From contig NZ_CP017305.1 in assembly GCF_001747405.1 (NCBI RefSeq), positions 2,374,001-2,438,000 of the forward strand: DNA of 64,000 bases, written 5' to 3'. Both the position numbers and the translations under genes were made by a program. Under the pieces are notes generated by a model. It saw only the letters and a program-made list of their open reading frames with translations, was not told the DNA's origin and did not search any database. This document shows positions 16,290 to 24,954 of this stretch, one piece after another (the first letter of the stretch is position 1; each line of letters opens with the position of its first letter). Source of the DNA: Chlorobaculum limnaeum (GTDB taxonomy: Bacteria; Bacteroidota; Chlorobiia; Chlorobiales; Chlorobiaceae).

Positions 16290-18929
16290 CTATTGCTTGA
16301 GTGAATCCAGGCGCATCCTCAGTTCGGGAAGCGCCAGTTCGAGATCGTTCATGATGCTTTCCGCCTCACGAACTTTTCCTGCCGCCCGGTAAGCCTGCGC
16401 CAGAGTGAAGTAAAGCCCGGGTTCCTGCCCCACGCTGGTCTTGGCCGCCAGCGTTTCAAGATAGTGAATATACGGATATGCTTTCTCGTTTGCACCTCCG
16501 GCGGCGTAGAGAGTGGCGACCGATCCGGCGAGCTTCGGCGTCACCGGATAGCGGACGAGAGGAAAAAGCCGGGCGTACCGGTCGAGCACTTCGAGCGAGA
16601 GCGCCCCCGACCGCGCGGTTTTTCGAGCGCCGGAGGCGTCCGAAACTGTCACCGGCGCGTCCGGCGATGCGGCAAGCGTGATGGCGAGCCGGGCGAAGAG
16701 CGGCGGATAGTTGCCAAGCAGGTTCCGCGAGGTCTCGTCGATGTTGACGGCGAGGTTGCCGGTATTGCGATAGCGGTAAACGTTGAACAGATTGCCGTAG
16801 AGCGTGCCGGGATCGGCGAAGCTCAGCGCCGAAGCGCTCCTGAGCGGCACGACGCGATAGACGAGACCCTCGAGGCGCAGATTGCGGTCGAGGCCGGTCA
16901 TTTCGGCGGGATCGACGGTCAGCGCGAAGTAGATCGGGCGCTTGCCGAAATTGTCCACCACGATGGCATAGACGGCGATGTCCTGCGGTCGGAGAAATCC
17001 CTGGCCCTGGTAAGTCAACGCGGGCTTGATCGCCCAGCGTAGCGAGTCGGAGGGAGCGCCGGGCAGGGCGACGCCGGTACGCCGCGCGTCGTCGTAGAGC
17101 TTTCGCGCCTCGCGCCCCGCCGGTACGGCCACTTCGACCGAATCGACCGGTACGTATGAGATGTTGGCGAGGTCGTCGTCGCTCATTTCGATGTTGACCG
17201 GTTTGGCCCCGCGCGGGCTGTCGTGCTTGAGTTGCAGCAGGTACCAGCCGGTGTTGGCCAGGCTCAGATTGACCACGCGAACGTCGGTGCGGATGCGCTC
17301 CACCTCCTGAAGGTACCAGAGCGGAAAGGTGTCGTTGTCACCGTTGGTGAAGAGGATGGCGTCCTTGTCGCAACTCTGCAACATGTTCCACGCCCAGTCC
17401 CACGGCACGTAATTGCCGGAGCGGTCATGGGTGCGATAGTTGGCCATGAGCATCCGCCCGTCGATCGAAAGCAGGCCGCAAGCCACCACCGCGACGGACA
17501 GCCAAACGGCGTGAGCCGGAGTCAGCGACTTCAGACGGCTGGCCACCCACGCAAAGAGGCGCTCGATGCCGATGCCGATCCAGAGCGCGAAGGCGAAAAA
17601 GCTGCCGACGTAGCTGTAGTCGCGCTCGCGAGGCTGCGGCTCGGGCTGGTTGAGGTAGAGCACGAGGATTACGCCGGTCATGAGGAACAGCGTGGCCACC
17701 GGTAGCGCCATCTTCCAGTTCTTGCGGAAATGGGCGACCGCGCCGAAAAGCCCCGCAAGAAACGGCAATCCCCACAGCTTTCCCCAATCGACCACCGCCC
17801 CCTCGACATCGGCGGAGCGTCCGATGAACTGCCAGCCGAAATAGCGCAGGTACATCTGCTTGAGCTGGTAGCTCCAGAAATAGTCGAGCTCGCTCGAATA
17901 TCGCTGATAATAATATTGATAGACCGGCTCCGGCGACCAGCGGCGCGGCCAGAGCGGCCACTCGCCGTACTGCTCGCGGTTGACGTAGGAGAAAAACGCC
18001 TGGAGCGTCGAGGGATCGTTCTCGTTGATCGGCGGCCCGGCGTGGGCGCGGACGAAGATCAGCATGTAGGAGGTGTAGCCGAGGATGAGCAGCACTACCG
18101 AAAGCAGCCCCAGGTTCAGCAATGTCAGACGATTCTTGTGGCTGTACCAGATGCCGAACGCCAGCGCCGCGACGAGCAGCGTCATGCCCCACCACGAGGT
18201 GAGCACGAGCAGCACCGGTATGCCCTTGATGATCAGCTTGTAGATCAGGAAAAACAGGCCGAGGCTGAAGAGCGCCATCAGGCCAAACGACTTCGGCGTG
18301 ACCGTGTACTTCTTGAAATAGTAGATCAGCACGAGCGAGAAGAGCGCGAGCAGGCAGAGCAGATGGACGCCGATGGAAAGGCCGATCATGTAGATCACGC
18401 CGAGCAGCCACCGCTCGCTGCCGGGCGCGGGGTCTTCGTCATGCCAGCAGAGCATCATCCAGAAGATGGTGGCGGTCAGGAGCGACGAGGCCGCCCAAAG
18501 GCCGGTTTCCGTGGCGTTGAACCAGAAGCTGTCCGAAAAGGCGAGCGCCAGAGCGCCCACCGCCGCGCCGCCCCAGGCCGCGATCTTTTCCGGCAGGCTC
18601 CACGCCTCCGGCTTCGTCCCCCGGTAGAGCGCGATCAGCCGGACGATGATCAGCCAGGTCAGCATGATGGTCGTCGAACTGATGAGCGTACTGAAAAAGT
18701 TGAGGCGAGCACCGATGTCGTCAAAAAACGGAAGCAGCGAAAAGAGGTGGCCGACGAGAAGGTAGAGCGGCGCGCCGGGGGGATGCGGAATGCCGAGGGT
18801 GCGGGAGGTGGCGATCACCTCGCCGCAGTCCCAGAACGAGAAGGTCGGGGCCATCGTCGAGAGATAGATGGCTTCGGCGACGAGAAATATACCGGCAGCG
18901 ATGATCCGGTTGACGTTTCTGTGAGTCAT
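16290..18929 (-). CDS. DUF2723 membrane protein, probable glycosyltransferase (GT117/TMEM260-like)
   Basis: An 879-residue protein with about 12 membrane segments in the first 530 residues and a soluble C-terminal part of roughly 350 residues. The N-terminal signature is YLSTMAPTFSFWDCGEVIA followed by GIPHPPGAPLYLLVG, the hallmark of DUF2723; the Asp of FWDCGE matches the likely catalytic acid of GT-C enzymes. Distant eukaryotic relatives (TMEM260) are protein O-mannosyltransferases that use a lipid-linked sugar. A polyprenol-phosphate mannosyltransferase gene lies 6 kb away. The C-terminal part has helical pairs resembling TPRs (LYFTLAQAYRAAGKVREAES). The ATG at 18929 (MTHRNVNRII) is chosen; the open frame upstream is Arg-rich and implausible. 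Confidence 0.82.
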   Translation of the reverse strand: MTHRNVNRIIAAGIFLVAEAIYLSTMAPTFSFWDCGEVIATSRTLGIPHPPGAPLYLLVGHLFSLLPFFDDIGARLNFFSTLISSTTIMLTWLIIVRLIALYRGTKPEAWSLPEKIAAWGGAAVGALALAFSDSFWFNATETGLWAASSLLTATIFWMMLCWHDEDPAPGSERWLLGVIYMIGLSIGVHLLCLLALFSLVLIYYFKKYTVTPKSFGLMALFSLGLFFLIYKLIIKGIPVLLVLTSWWGMTLLVAALAFGIWYSHKNRLTLLNLGLLSVVLLILGYTSYMLIFVRAHAGPPINENDPSTLQAFFSYVNREQYGEWPLWPRRWSPEPVYQYYYQRYSSELDYFWSYQLKQMYLRYFGWQFIGRSADVEGAVVDWGKLWGLPFLAGLFGAVAHFRKNWKMALPVATLFLMTGVILVLYLNQPEPQPRERDYSYVGSFFAFALWIGIGIERLFAWVASRLKSLTPAHAVWLSVAVVACGLLSIDGRMLMANYRTHDRSGNYVPWDWAWNMLQSCDKDAILFTNGDNDTFPLWYLQEVERIRTDVRVVNLSLANTGWYLLQLKHDSPRGAKPVNIEMSDDDLANISYVPVDSVEVAVPAGREARKLYDDARRTGVALPGAPSDSLRWAIKPALTYQGQGFLRPQDIAVYAIVVDNFGKRPIYFALTVDPAEMTGLDRNLRLEGLVYRVVPLRSASALSFADPGTLYGNLFNVYRYRNTGNLAVNIDETSRNLLGNYPPLFARLAITLAASPDAPVTVSDASGARKTARSGALSLEVLDRYARLFPLVRYPVTPKLAGSVATLYAAGGANEKAYPYIHYLETLAAKTSVGQEPGLYFTLAQAYRAAGKVREAESIMNDLELALPELRMRLDSLKQ

Positions 18930-18967
18930 TCGGGACAGGTTGTTGACGATTCGTATCAGCCGGGCGG

Positions 18968-20095
18968 TCACTCCGAAAGCAGTTCGGCGGCGACGAGATC
19001 GGCGAAAAGGAAGCCTGCTTCGGTGAGCGTCACCTCGCCGCTTTCGACGCCGATCCACCCTTTTTCCTGTAGAGTAACAAGGACGGAATCGAGATGCCGA
19101 TGCCCTAATTTATGCCCTTTTCGCAAAAACCCAACAGAGAGCGGCTTGCGGATCCTCAGGGAGAGAAAAACCTCCTCGTCGAAGCGCTGCTCGCCGGTCA
19201 GCGTCTCGCGGAAATCGACCGCTCCGGCGGGATCGGCGAGGTACTTCGTGAGGCTGCTCGCGTTGGAGAAGCGCATCTCCGTTTCGCCGCTCAAGAGAAA
19301 GCTGTGCGCCGCCGGACCGAAGCCGAGGTACGGCTCCCGCATCCAGCTCGCGAGGTTGTAGCGCGAGTGGTGCCCTTCGAGCGCGAAGTTGGAAATCTCG
19401 TAATGGCGGTATCCCGCGCCGCAAAGCAGCTCCGTCGCCATCCGGTACATCGCCGCCTGAGCCTCCTCGCCGGGCAGGCGGCGAAGCCCTTTGCGCACGT
19501 CGCGCCACAGGCGGGTCTTCTCTTCGAGCGTGAGCATGTAGACCGAAACGTGCTGCGGACGAAGCCCGAGCGACGAGCCAAGGTCGCCCTCCCACTCGGC
19601 GAGCGTCTCCCCCTCCGCGCCGCACATCAGATCGACGCTGACCGACCGAAAGCGTTCGAGCGCTTCGGAGACGACCCGGCGGGCATCGGCAGCCGAATGC
19701 GCCCGTCCGAGCGCCCGGAGCTTGCGGTCAGCAATGGACTGGACGCCGATGGAGAGGCGGTTGACGCCAACGGCTTTCAGCGCGTCGAGCGAGGCGGGCG
19801 AAAGATCTTCGGGGTTGGCTTCGAGCGTGATTTCGGTTTCGGAGGAGATTTGGGCCAGGCCGGAAATTTGCAACAGCCATGCACCGATGAAGGAGGGCGA
19901 AACCAGCGACGGCGTACCGCCGCCGAAGTGAATCGCCTTGATCGACCGGCCCGCGAAGAGCGACGTTTTCGAAGCGGTCTCGACGGCCAGCGCCTCGAAA
20001 AAGCGTTCGACGAAACCGGCTTTGGTGACAAGAAAAAAATCGCAGTAAGGGCAACGCTCCCGGCAGAAAGGAATATGCACGTAGAGGCAGATCAT
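18968..20095 (-). CDS. hemW: HemW-like radical SAM protein (coproporphyrinogen III oxidase-like)
   Basis: A 375-residue radical-SAM protein with the cluster motif CRERCPYCDF at residues 11-20 and the SAM-binding IHFGGGTPSLVSP. The C-terminal HemN_C domain carries LGFGPAAHSFL. HemW inserts or carries heme and does not oxidise coproporphyrinogen; the short N-terminus that begins directly with LYVHIPFC separates HemW from the longer HemN. The start ATG at 20095 gives that canonical beginning. It is followed 38 bases later by the DUF2723 gene. Confidence 0.88.
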   Translation of the reverse strand: MICLYVHIPFCRERCPYCDFFLVTKAGFVERFFEALAVETASKTSLFAGRSIKAIHFGGGTPSLVSPSFIGAWLLQISGLAQISSETEITLEANPEDLSPASLDALKAVGVNRLSIGVQSIADRKLRALGRAHSAADARRVVSEALERFRSVSVDLMCGAEGETLAEWEGDLGSSLGLRPQHVSVYMLTLEEKTRLWRDVRKGLRRLPGEEAQAAMYRMATELLCGAGYRHYEISNFALEGHHSRYNLASWMREPYLGFGPAAHSFLLSGETEMRFSNASSLTKYLADPAGAVDFRETLTGEQRFDEEVFLSLRIRKPLSVGFLRKGHKLGHRHLDSVLVTLQEKGWIGVESGEVTLTEAGFLFADLVAAELLSE

Positions 20096-20168
20096 CGGAA
20101 GCAGCTCTCTTTATTTACTCCGGCAACTCGAAATCGATTTCCCCGACCTTGCTGTCCCTGCCGACCTT

Positions 20169-20771
20169 TCAATCCCTTGCTGTCGCCTTTCCCGCCAGCA
20201 CAAAGCTGGTCACGGCCTCGTAGAGATCGTCGGCGACATGATCCGGGAAAATCCCGCGCTCAGCACAAAGCGCCTCTTCGTTGTGGCCGGTTCTGACGAG
20301 GATCGTCTTCAGCCCGGCGCGCTGGCCGCACTCGACGTCGATCACCTTGTCGCCGATGAAGAACGAGGCGTTGCGATCAACCTCGACGCCCTCCTCGCGC
20401 AGGTCGGCGATCGCCTGCTCCACCATGCGCGGCGAAGGCTTACGGTGATCGATGAAACGGTCGTACTCGGGGTGGGGATAGTTGGGATGGGCCGGGCAGT
20501 AGTAGCAGCGGTCAAACGAGGTCTGGCGCTCCGCCAGCAGCTCGTTGAGGTAGTCGTTCACATCCTCGACATCGCGAGGCGTCACGATGCCTCGCGCGAT
20601 GCCCGCCTGGTTGGTGATGATCACGATCCGGAAGCCCGCCTGCCGCGCCAGCGCGATGGCCTCGTCCGCCCGCTCGATCAGGATGAACTCCTCGCGGCTC
20701 GAAACGTAGCTGCCAATGTCCCGGTTGATCGTCCCGTCCCTGTCAAGAAAAAGCACTTTCGCGAACTCCAT
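20169..20771 (-). CDS. gmhB: D-glycero-beta-D-manno-heptose-1,7-bisphosphate phosphatase (GmhB-like HAD hydrolase)
   Basis: A HAD-superfamily phosphatase of about 200 residues acting in ADP-heptose synthesis for LPS core. Motif I is LFLDRDGTIN, motif II ITNQAGIARG, motif III DHRKPSPRM, motif IV FFIGDKVIDVECGQRAG. The zinc loop is partial: YYCPAHPNYPHPEYD keeps one Cys and a His, but the second pair (CxC in Escherichia coli) reads IDHRKP, so zinc binding may be altered. The ATG at 20771 follows GAGGGGG; a GTG three bases upstream is also in frame. It lies nine bases after the glycogen-synthase-like gene. The pathway partner gmhA is at 48.9 kb. Confidence 0.88.
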   Translation of the reverse strand: MEFAKVLFLDRDGTINRDIGSYVSSREEFILIERADEAIALARQAGFRIVIITNQAGIARGIVTPRDVEDVNDYLNELLAERQTSFDRCYYCPAHPNYPHPEYDRFIDHRKPSPRMVEQAIADLREEGVEVDRNASFFIGDKVIDVECGQRAGLKTILVRTGHNEEALCAERGIFPDHVADDLYEAVTSFVLAGKATARD

Positions 20772-20780
20772 CACACCCCC

Positions 20781-22247
20781 TCAGCCCAGCAGTTTACGAT
20801 AGAGCTCGGCATACTGCTCCGCCGAGGCGCTCCACGAGAAATCGCGGCTCATGCATTCGAGCATCAGCGCGCTCCAGCGCTCCTTGTCCGCAAACAGCGC
20901 CAGCGCCTCCCGGAGTTTCGCCGTGAGGGCTTCGGGCGTATAGTCGGTGAAGATGAAGCCCGTGCCCTTGTCGCCGGAGACCTCCTCGATGGTGTCCACG
21001 ATGCCGCCACCCGCATAGGCGACCGGCACAGTGCCGTAGTTCTGCGCAAACATCTGCATCATGCCGCAAGCCTCGATGCGCGAAGTCATGAGCAGAATAT
21101 CGAGTCCGGCGATCATCTGGTGGTAAAACGCATCGGTAAACTCGGGGCGGAAGGCCATCTTTTCCTCGTTTTCTTCCGCAGTCTCCTTGAGCGCCTGGTC
21201 GAACTCCTTGTCGCCCGAACCGAACACGATGAGCTGAATGTCGAGTTCGAGCAATTTCGCGATGCTCTCCCGGACAAGCTCCGCGCCCTGGTAGGCATCG
21301 AAGCTCGCGATCACGCCAACGACGGGCGTCTCTTCCGCAAACGGGAGACCAGCCTCTTCGAGCAGAATCTTCTTGTCTTCGAGCTTCAGCTCCGGCTGCT
21401 CGGCGCTGTAGCGTTTCTTGATAAGCTTGTCGGCGGATGGATTCCACTGGCGGGTATCCATGCCGTTGAGTATGCCGTGGAAACGTTCGCCGCACGCCTG
21501 CAAAGCCTTGTCCATGCCGAACGAAAGCTCCGGATCATCAACGATCTGGCGGGCGTAACGATCTGACGTGGTGGTGACCAGGTCGGCGTGTTTGATGCCG
21601 GTCGCCAGCAGGTTTACCATGTCGCCATCCTTTTCGAGAGCATCGAACACCTCCGCGTCGAGGTGTTTCTGAAACACCTTCGACTGGAAAATACCCTGGC
21701 GGTAAACATTGTGGATGGTCTGCACGATCTTCACCTTTTTGAAGAAGTCGTGTTTGGCGTACCGCGTCTTGGCAAGCAGCGCCACCAGCCCCGCGTGCCA
21801 ATCGTGGCAATGAATGATGTCCGGCTGCCAGCCGAGGCGGACGAGCGTCTCCATCACGCCCACGCTGAAAAAGATCAGTCGTTCAGCGCTCCCCTTGTGA
21901 TCACCGCCAAGTGATATATCGGAAAACAGTCCGTGTCTCTTGAAATATTTCTCGTTATAGAGAAAATAGGTCTGAATCTTGCTGGACGGGAGGGCGGTAA
22001 CCTTTATGTGCAGCAGGTCGGTCTTGTCCTTGAGGGGAACTTCGATATCCGACAGCCGAAGCACATCGTGCAAACGGAACTTCCGGTCGTTGATGATACC
22101 GTATTTCGGCATCATGATTCTGGCCTCGAAACCCTCCTCCTCGAGCGCCTGCGGAAACGATGCCATGTAATCGGCCAGAGAACTGACCCTTATAAAAGGA
22201 GAACCCTCGCCAGAGACATAAAGAACCTTGAAATTTCTTCTGGCCAT
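20781..22247 (-). CDS. glgA: GT5 glycogen synthase-like glycosyltransferase with altered KTGGL motif
   Basis: A 488-residue retaining glycosyltransferase with the two-domain GT-B fold of GlgA, which elongates alpha-1,4-glucan from ADP-glucose. Recognisable segments are ARIMMPKYG, PDIIHCHDWHAGLVALL, VQTIHNVYRQGIF, LNGMDTRQWNPSAD and the acceptor-side SRIEACGMMQMF...GTVPVAYAGGGIVDT. The N-terminal KTGGL loop that contacts ADP-glucose reads RVSSLADYMASFP here, so donor specificity or activity may differ from a standard enzyme. It is divergent from the lipoprotein gene at 22372 and leads the minus-strand run into gmhB. Confidence 0.82.
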   Translation of the reverse strand: MARRNFKVLYVSGEGSPFIRVSSLADYMASFPQALEEEGFEARIMMPKYGIINDRKFRLHDVLRLSDIEVPLKDKTDLLHIKVTALPSSKIQTYFLYNEKYFKRHGLFSDISLGGDHKGSAERLIFFSVGVMETLVRLGWQPDIIHCHDWHAGLVALLAKTRYAKHDFFKKVKIVQTIHNVYRQGIFQSKVFQKHLDAEVFDALEKDGDMVNLLATGIKHADLVTTTSDRYARQIVDDPELSFGMDKALQACGERFHGILNGMDTRQWNPSADKLIKKRYSAEQPELKLEDKKILLEEAGLPFAEETPVVGVIASFDAYQGAELVRESIAKLLELDIQLIVFGSGDKEFDQALKETAEENEEKMAFRPEFTDAFYHQMIAGLDILLMTSRIEACGMMQMFAQNYGTVPVAYAGGGIVDTIEEVSGDKGTGFIFTDYTPEALTAKLREALALFADKERWSALMLECMSRDFSWSASAEQYAELYRKLLG

Positions 22248-22371
22248 CTATCTCAAACTCTGTCTGTTTTTTTTCTCAAATCGCTTTCATAGAATACCTT
22301 CAGTTTTTAATTTAAGAATTTTCATGCTGAGAAACAATTTAGCAGCTTTCAACTCTTAAGGGAGCACACCA

Positions 22372-24126
22372 TTGAAAGAATTTCCCGGCCTGAAAATTCT
22401 GGCACCCATCCTCATCCCGGTGCTGTTCAGCGCTTGCGCCGTTGACCGTCCGCCAACAGGCGGCCCACCTGATCGTTCGCCATTGAGCGTGACCTCCACG
22501 CTTCCGGCCACCGCGTCGGTCAATGCATCGCCACAAACGATCCGCATCGGCTTCAGCCACTATGTCGGAAAGGCAGATCTTTCGAAATCTATTTTTTTCT
22601 CCCCCCGAATCGATGATTACGAGGTCTCGATACATGGAAAAGAGGCCCACATTCGGCTCTACGAACCGCTTCAACCGAACCGCACCTACACGCTTACCCT
22701 GCGCGCGCCTCTGAAAAGCCTCGATGGAGACCACCAGCTCGACAGGAGCCAGACTCTGGCATTCTCGACCGGCCCGGTTATCGATCAGGGATCGATCGAT
22801 GGTCGGGTATGGACAAACCGGCTCGCCCCGATGCAGAACGCCACGGTGATGGCCTACAGCGCTTCGCGCTCAAACGCCATCCCGGAGGCAAGACCGGATT
22901 ATATCGCCCAGAGCGGCCCGTCCGGCGATTACCGTTTCGAATATCTCGCTCCTGGAAGCTACCGCATCGTGGCCATAACCGATGACAATGGCAACCTGCA
23001 ATTCGATCCCGAAACGGAAGTGTTCGCCGTTAGCGCAACGCCAACGGTTCAAACAGGCATGAGCGGCGTCGGGCTGCGCTTCGCACCAGAGAACTATTCG
23101 GCACGGTCGCTGCATTCGTGCCGCACCATCAACAACCGCGAAATCGAGATCACCTTCAGCGATACGCTTCCCGCACGGAGCTTCGACCTGGCGACCATAC
23201 GGATAGAAAATTCTGCCACCGGCGCAAACCTGCCGGTGCTTGGATATTACTCGCTTTCGAGAAGCAGCGAGGATACCACCTTCCGCCTCCTGACTGCGCC
23301 AATGGAGAATCGGACCTTTTACCGCCTCCGGTTCTCGCCCGGCGGCACAGAAAGTCAGACCTCGGAGCTGACCTTTTCAGGCAATTCAAACTCGGAGCGC
23401 TATCCGGAGCTTTCGGTCAGTATCGTTCCAGCCAATGGAGTGGACAACGTCATAGCTGAAATGATCCGTCCGGAATCCGGCTCATCCGTCGAGCTTCAGT
23501 GCAACCTGCCGGTAGCCGAATCGTCTGTCAAACCGGCGGTATCGCTCGCCTTGTCCGTAAACGGTCGGCAGATGCCGATTCCGTTCACCGTATCCAGGAT
23601 CGACAGCCGCACCTTCGCCATCACGGCTTCGGAGGGGTTCCGCCAAAGCAGGGACTACCTCGTGCAGGTCAAGCCCGGAATGCTCAGGGGACTTGTCGGC
23701 GAGCCGTCGAAAACACCGCTGGTGAAGTCACTCTTCAGCACCGCCGGACCTGAGCAGTACGGAGAGATCAGCGGCACGGGCACGGCCAATGCGCCAGCGG
23801 TTATCGTCGAAGCCCGGCGCAGCGGCACGGAAGCACCCCGGCGCATGGTGGCGAAAACCAGTGCCAGCGGAACTTTCCGTTTCGATTTCCACGATCTTCC
23901 GGCGGGCCAGTACACTGTCACCGGATTCATTCCATCGGCCTACGGAACGCTCTCGCCCTTGACTGAATGGAACAGCGGCTCGCTCATGCCTTTCGCGCCA
24001 TGCGATCCGTTCGCTGCAATGACTGTAAACGTAAAGGGCGGCTGGACAACCGAGAACCTCCAGCTCGACATCCCGGGTTCCCGGCAACCCGGCATCAAAG
24101 GCTCCAGACGGTACAAAAAACCATAA
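22372..24126 (+). CDS. Lipoprotein with SbsA/Big_5 Ig-like domain, function unknown
   Basis: A 584-residue secreted lipoprotein. The signal peptide ends in the lipobox LFSAC near residue 22, followed by a Pro-rich stretch. An Ig-like domain of the SbsA (Big_5) type fits residues 38-130 (TSTLPATASVNASPQTIRIG through LTLRAPL). Further beta-rich repeats include a carboxypeptidase-regulatory-like part (GDYRFEYLAPGSYRIVAITDDNGNL), repeated near residue 495 (GTFRFDFHDLPAGQYTVTGF). The start is a TTG at 22372, backed by AAGGGAG upstream; no ATG fits. The gene is divergent from glgA. It precedes bchJ by 36 bases, so the two may be co-transcribed. It is likely anchored to the outer membrane. Confidence 0.78.
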   Translation: MKEFPGLKILAPILIPVLFSACAVDRPPTGGPPDRSPLSVTSTLPATASVNASPQTIRIGFSHYVGKADLSKSIFFSPRIDDYEVSIHGKEAHIRLYEPLQPNRTYTLTLRAPLKSLDGDHQLDRSQTLAFSTGPVIDQGSIDGRVWTNRLAPMQNATVMAYSASRSNAIPEARPDYIAQSGPSGDYRFEYLAPGSYRIVAITDDNGNLQFDPETEVFAVSATPTVQTGMSGVGLRFAPENYSARSLHSCRTINNREIEITFSDTLPARSFDLATIRIENSATGANLPVLGYYSLSRSSEDTTFRLLTAPMENRTFYRLRFSPGGTESQTSELTFSGNSNSERYPELSVSIVPANGVDNVIAEMIRPESGSSVELQCNLPVAESSVKPAVSLALSVNGRQMPIPFTVSRIDSRTFAITASEGFRQSRDYLVQVKPGMLRGLVGEPSKTPLVKSLFSTAGPEQYGEISGTGTANAPAVIVEARRSGTEAPRRMVAKTSASGTFRFDFHDLPAGQYTVTGFIPSAYGTLSPLTEWNSGSLMPFAPCDPFAAMTVNVKGGWTTENLQLDIPGSRQPGIKGSRRYKKP

Positions 24127-24162
24127 CCCGCGATCAACGCACAAACAGACTTCAATTTTTCA

Positions 24163-24738
24163 ATGAGCATCAGCCCATCAAGAATCGGACCGAACTCAAT
24201 CATACAGACCGTCGGCGCGCTCGAATCCGCCTACGGGAAAAGCGAAACTGAAAAACTTCTGAAAAAGATCGGTCAAGGCTACCTGATCAACAATCTGCCT
24301 TCGGAGATGGTCGAGGAATCGAAATTCCACTCCCTGGTCATAGCCCTTCAGAAAGAGATCGGCGAAGCAAGCACCGCGAAAATTCTCAAGGAGTCGGGCC
24401 AGCGCACAGCGAAGTACCTGCTCAAGGTACGCATTCCCGGCCCGTTCCAGACAATCGTCAAGCTGCTTCCGGCGGGACTCGCCTTCAAGGTGTTCCTTTT
24501 CGCTATCAGCAAGAACGCCTGGACCTTCGCCGGAAGCGGTGAGTTCAGCTACGGTTCGAAGCCGGCGCCGAATGTCATGGTCAAGGTCACCTTCCCGTCA
24601 CATCCGGTGGTAGGCAACTTCTACCTCGGCACCTTCACCGCCCTGCTCCGCGAGCTGGTCAATCCAGATACAGAGATCAAGGCCGACATCCGCAAAGAGG
24701 GCAGCGCGATCCTCTGCAACTACTTTTGCCGCATCTGA
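24163..24738 (+). CDS. bchJ: BchJ, bacteriochlorophyll biosynthesis protein (4-vinyl reductase-type V4R domain)
   Basis: A 191-residue protein matching BchJ of green sulfur bacteria, with the V4R fold (residues 60-190, ending SAILCNYFCRI). BchJ was named as the 4-vinyl reductase, but BciA was later shown to be the actual divinyl reductase in Chlorobaculum. bchJ mutants are impaired in pigment synthesis, so a substrate-handling or carrier role is favoured. Cysteines are few, apart from the terminal CNYFC. The gene lies 1.1 kb from pscB, consistent with a photosynthesis neighbourhood. The imperfect palindrome AGGCGTCC / GGACGCCT follows at about 24755-24780 and may end the transcript. Confidence 0.85.
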   Translation: MSISPSRIGPNSIIQTVGALESAYGKSETEKLLKKIGQGYLINNLPSEMVEESKFHSLVIALQKEIGEASTAKILKESGQRTAKYLLKVRIPGPFQTIVKLLPAGLAFKVFLFAISKNAWTFAGSGEFSYGSKPAPNVMVKVTFPSHPVVGNFYLGTFTALLRELVNPDTEIKADIRKEGSAILCNYFCRI

Positions 24739-24954
24739 ACGCGAACAACAGCGAGGCGTCCTCCGAAATTCCCGGACGCCTGCCGTCGCTGCATCTCAAC
24801 TACCGCATATCCGTATCCGCTCAGGCTTGATGATGCAGAACTCGTCACGGATAACCGGGTTCAGGTATTCCATCCATAAAGCGCTCTCGTCGAATTCCGC
24901 CAAACCGGCCTGTCACGAAGAATTCCTGCAAAAATCGCTTGCGCTTATCCAGAC

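Noticed and set aside
18968-20095. Oxygen-independent coproporphyrinogen III oxidase HemN
   Set aside because: The short N-terminus with LYVHIPFC directly before the radical-SAM cysteines fits HemW; HemN has a longer N-terminus.
22523-22714. Small plus-strand open frames inside the lipoprotein and bchJ region
   Set aside because: They overlap confident genes in other frames and have no ribosome-binding site or family match.
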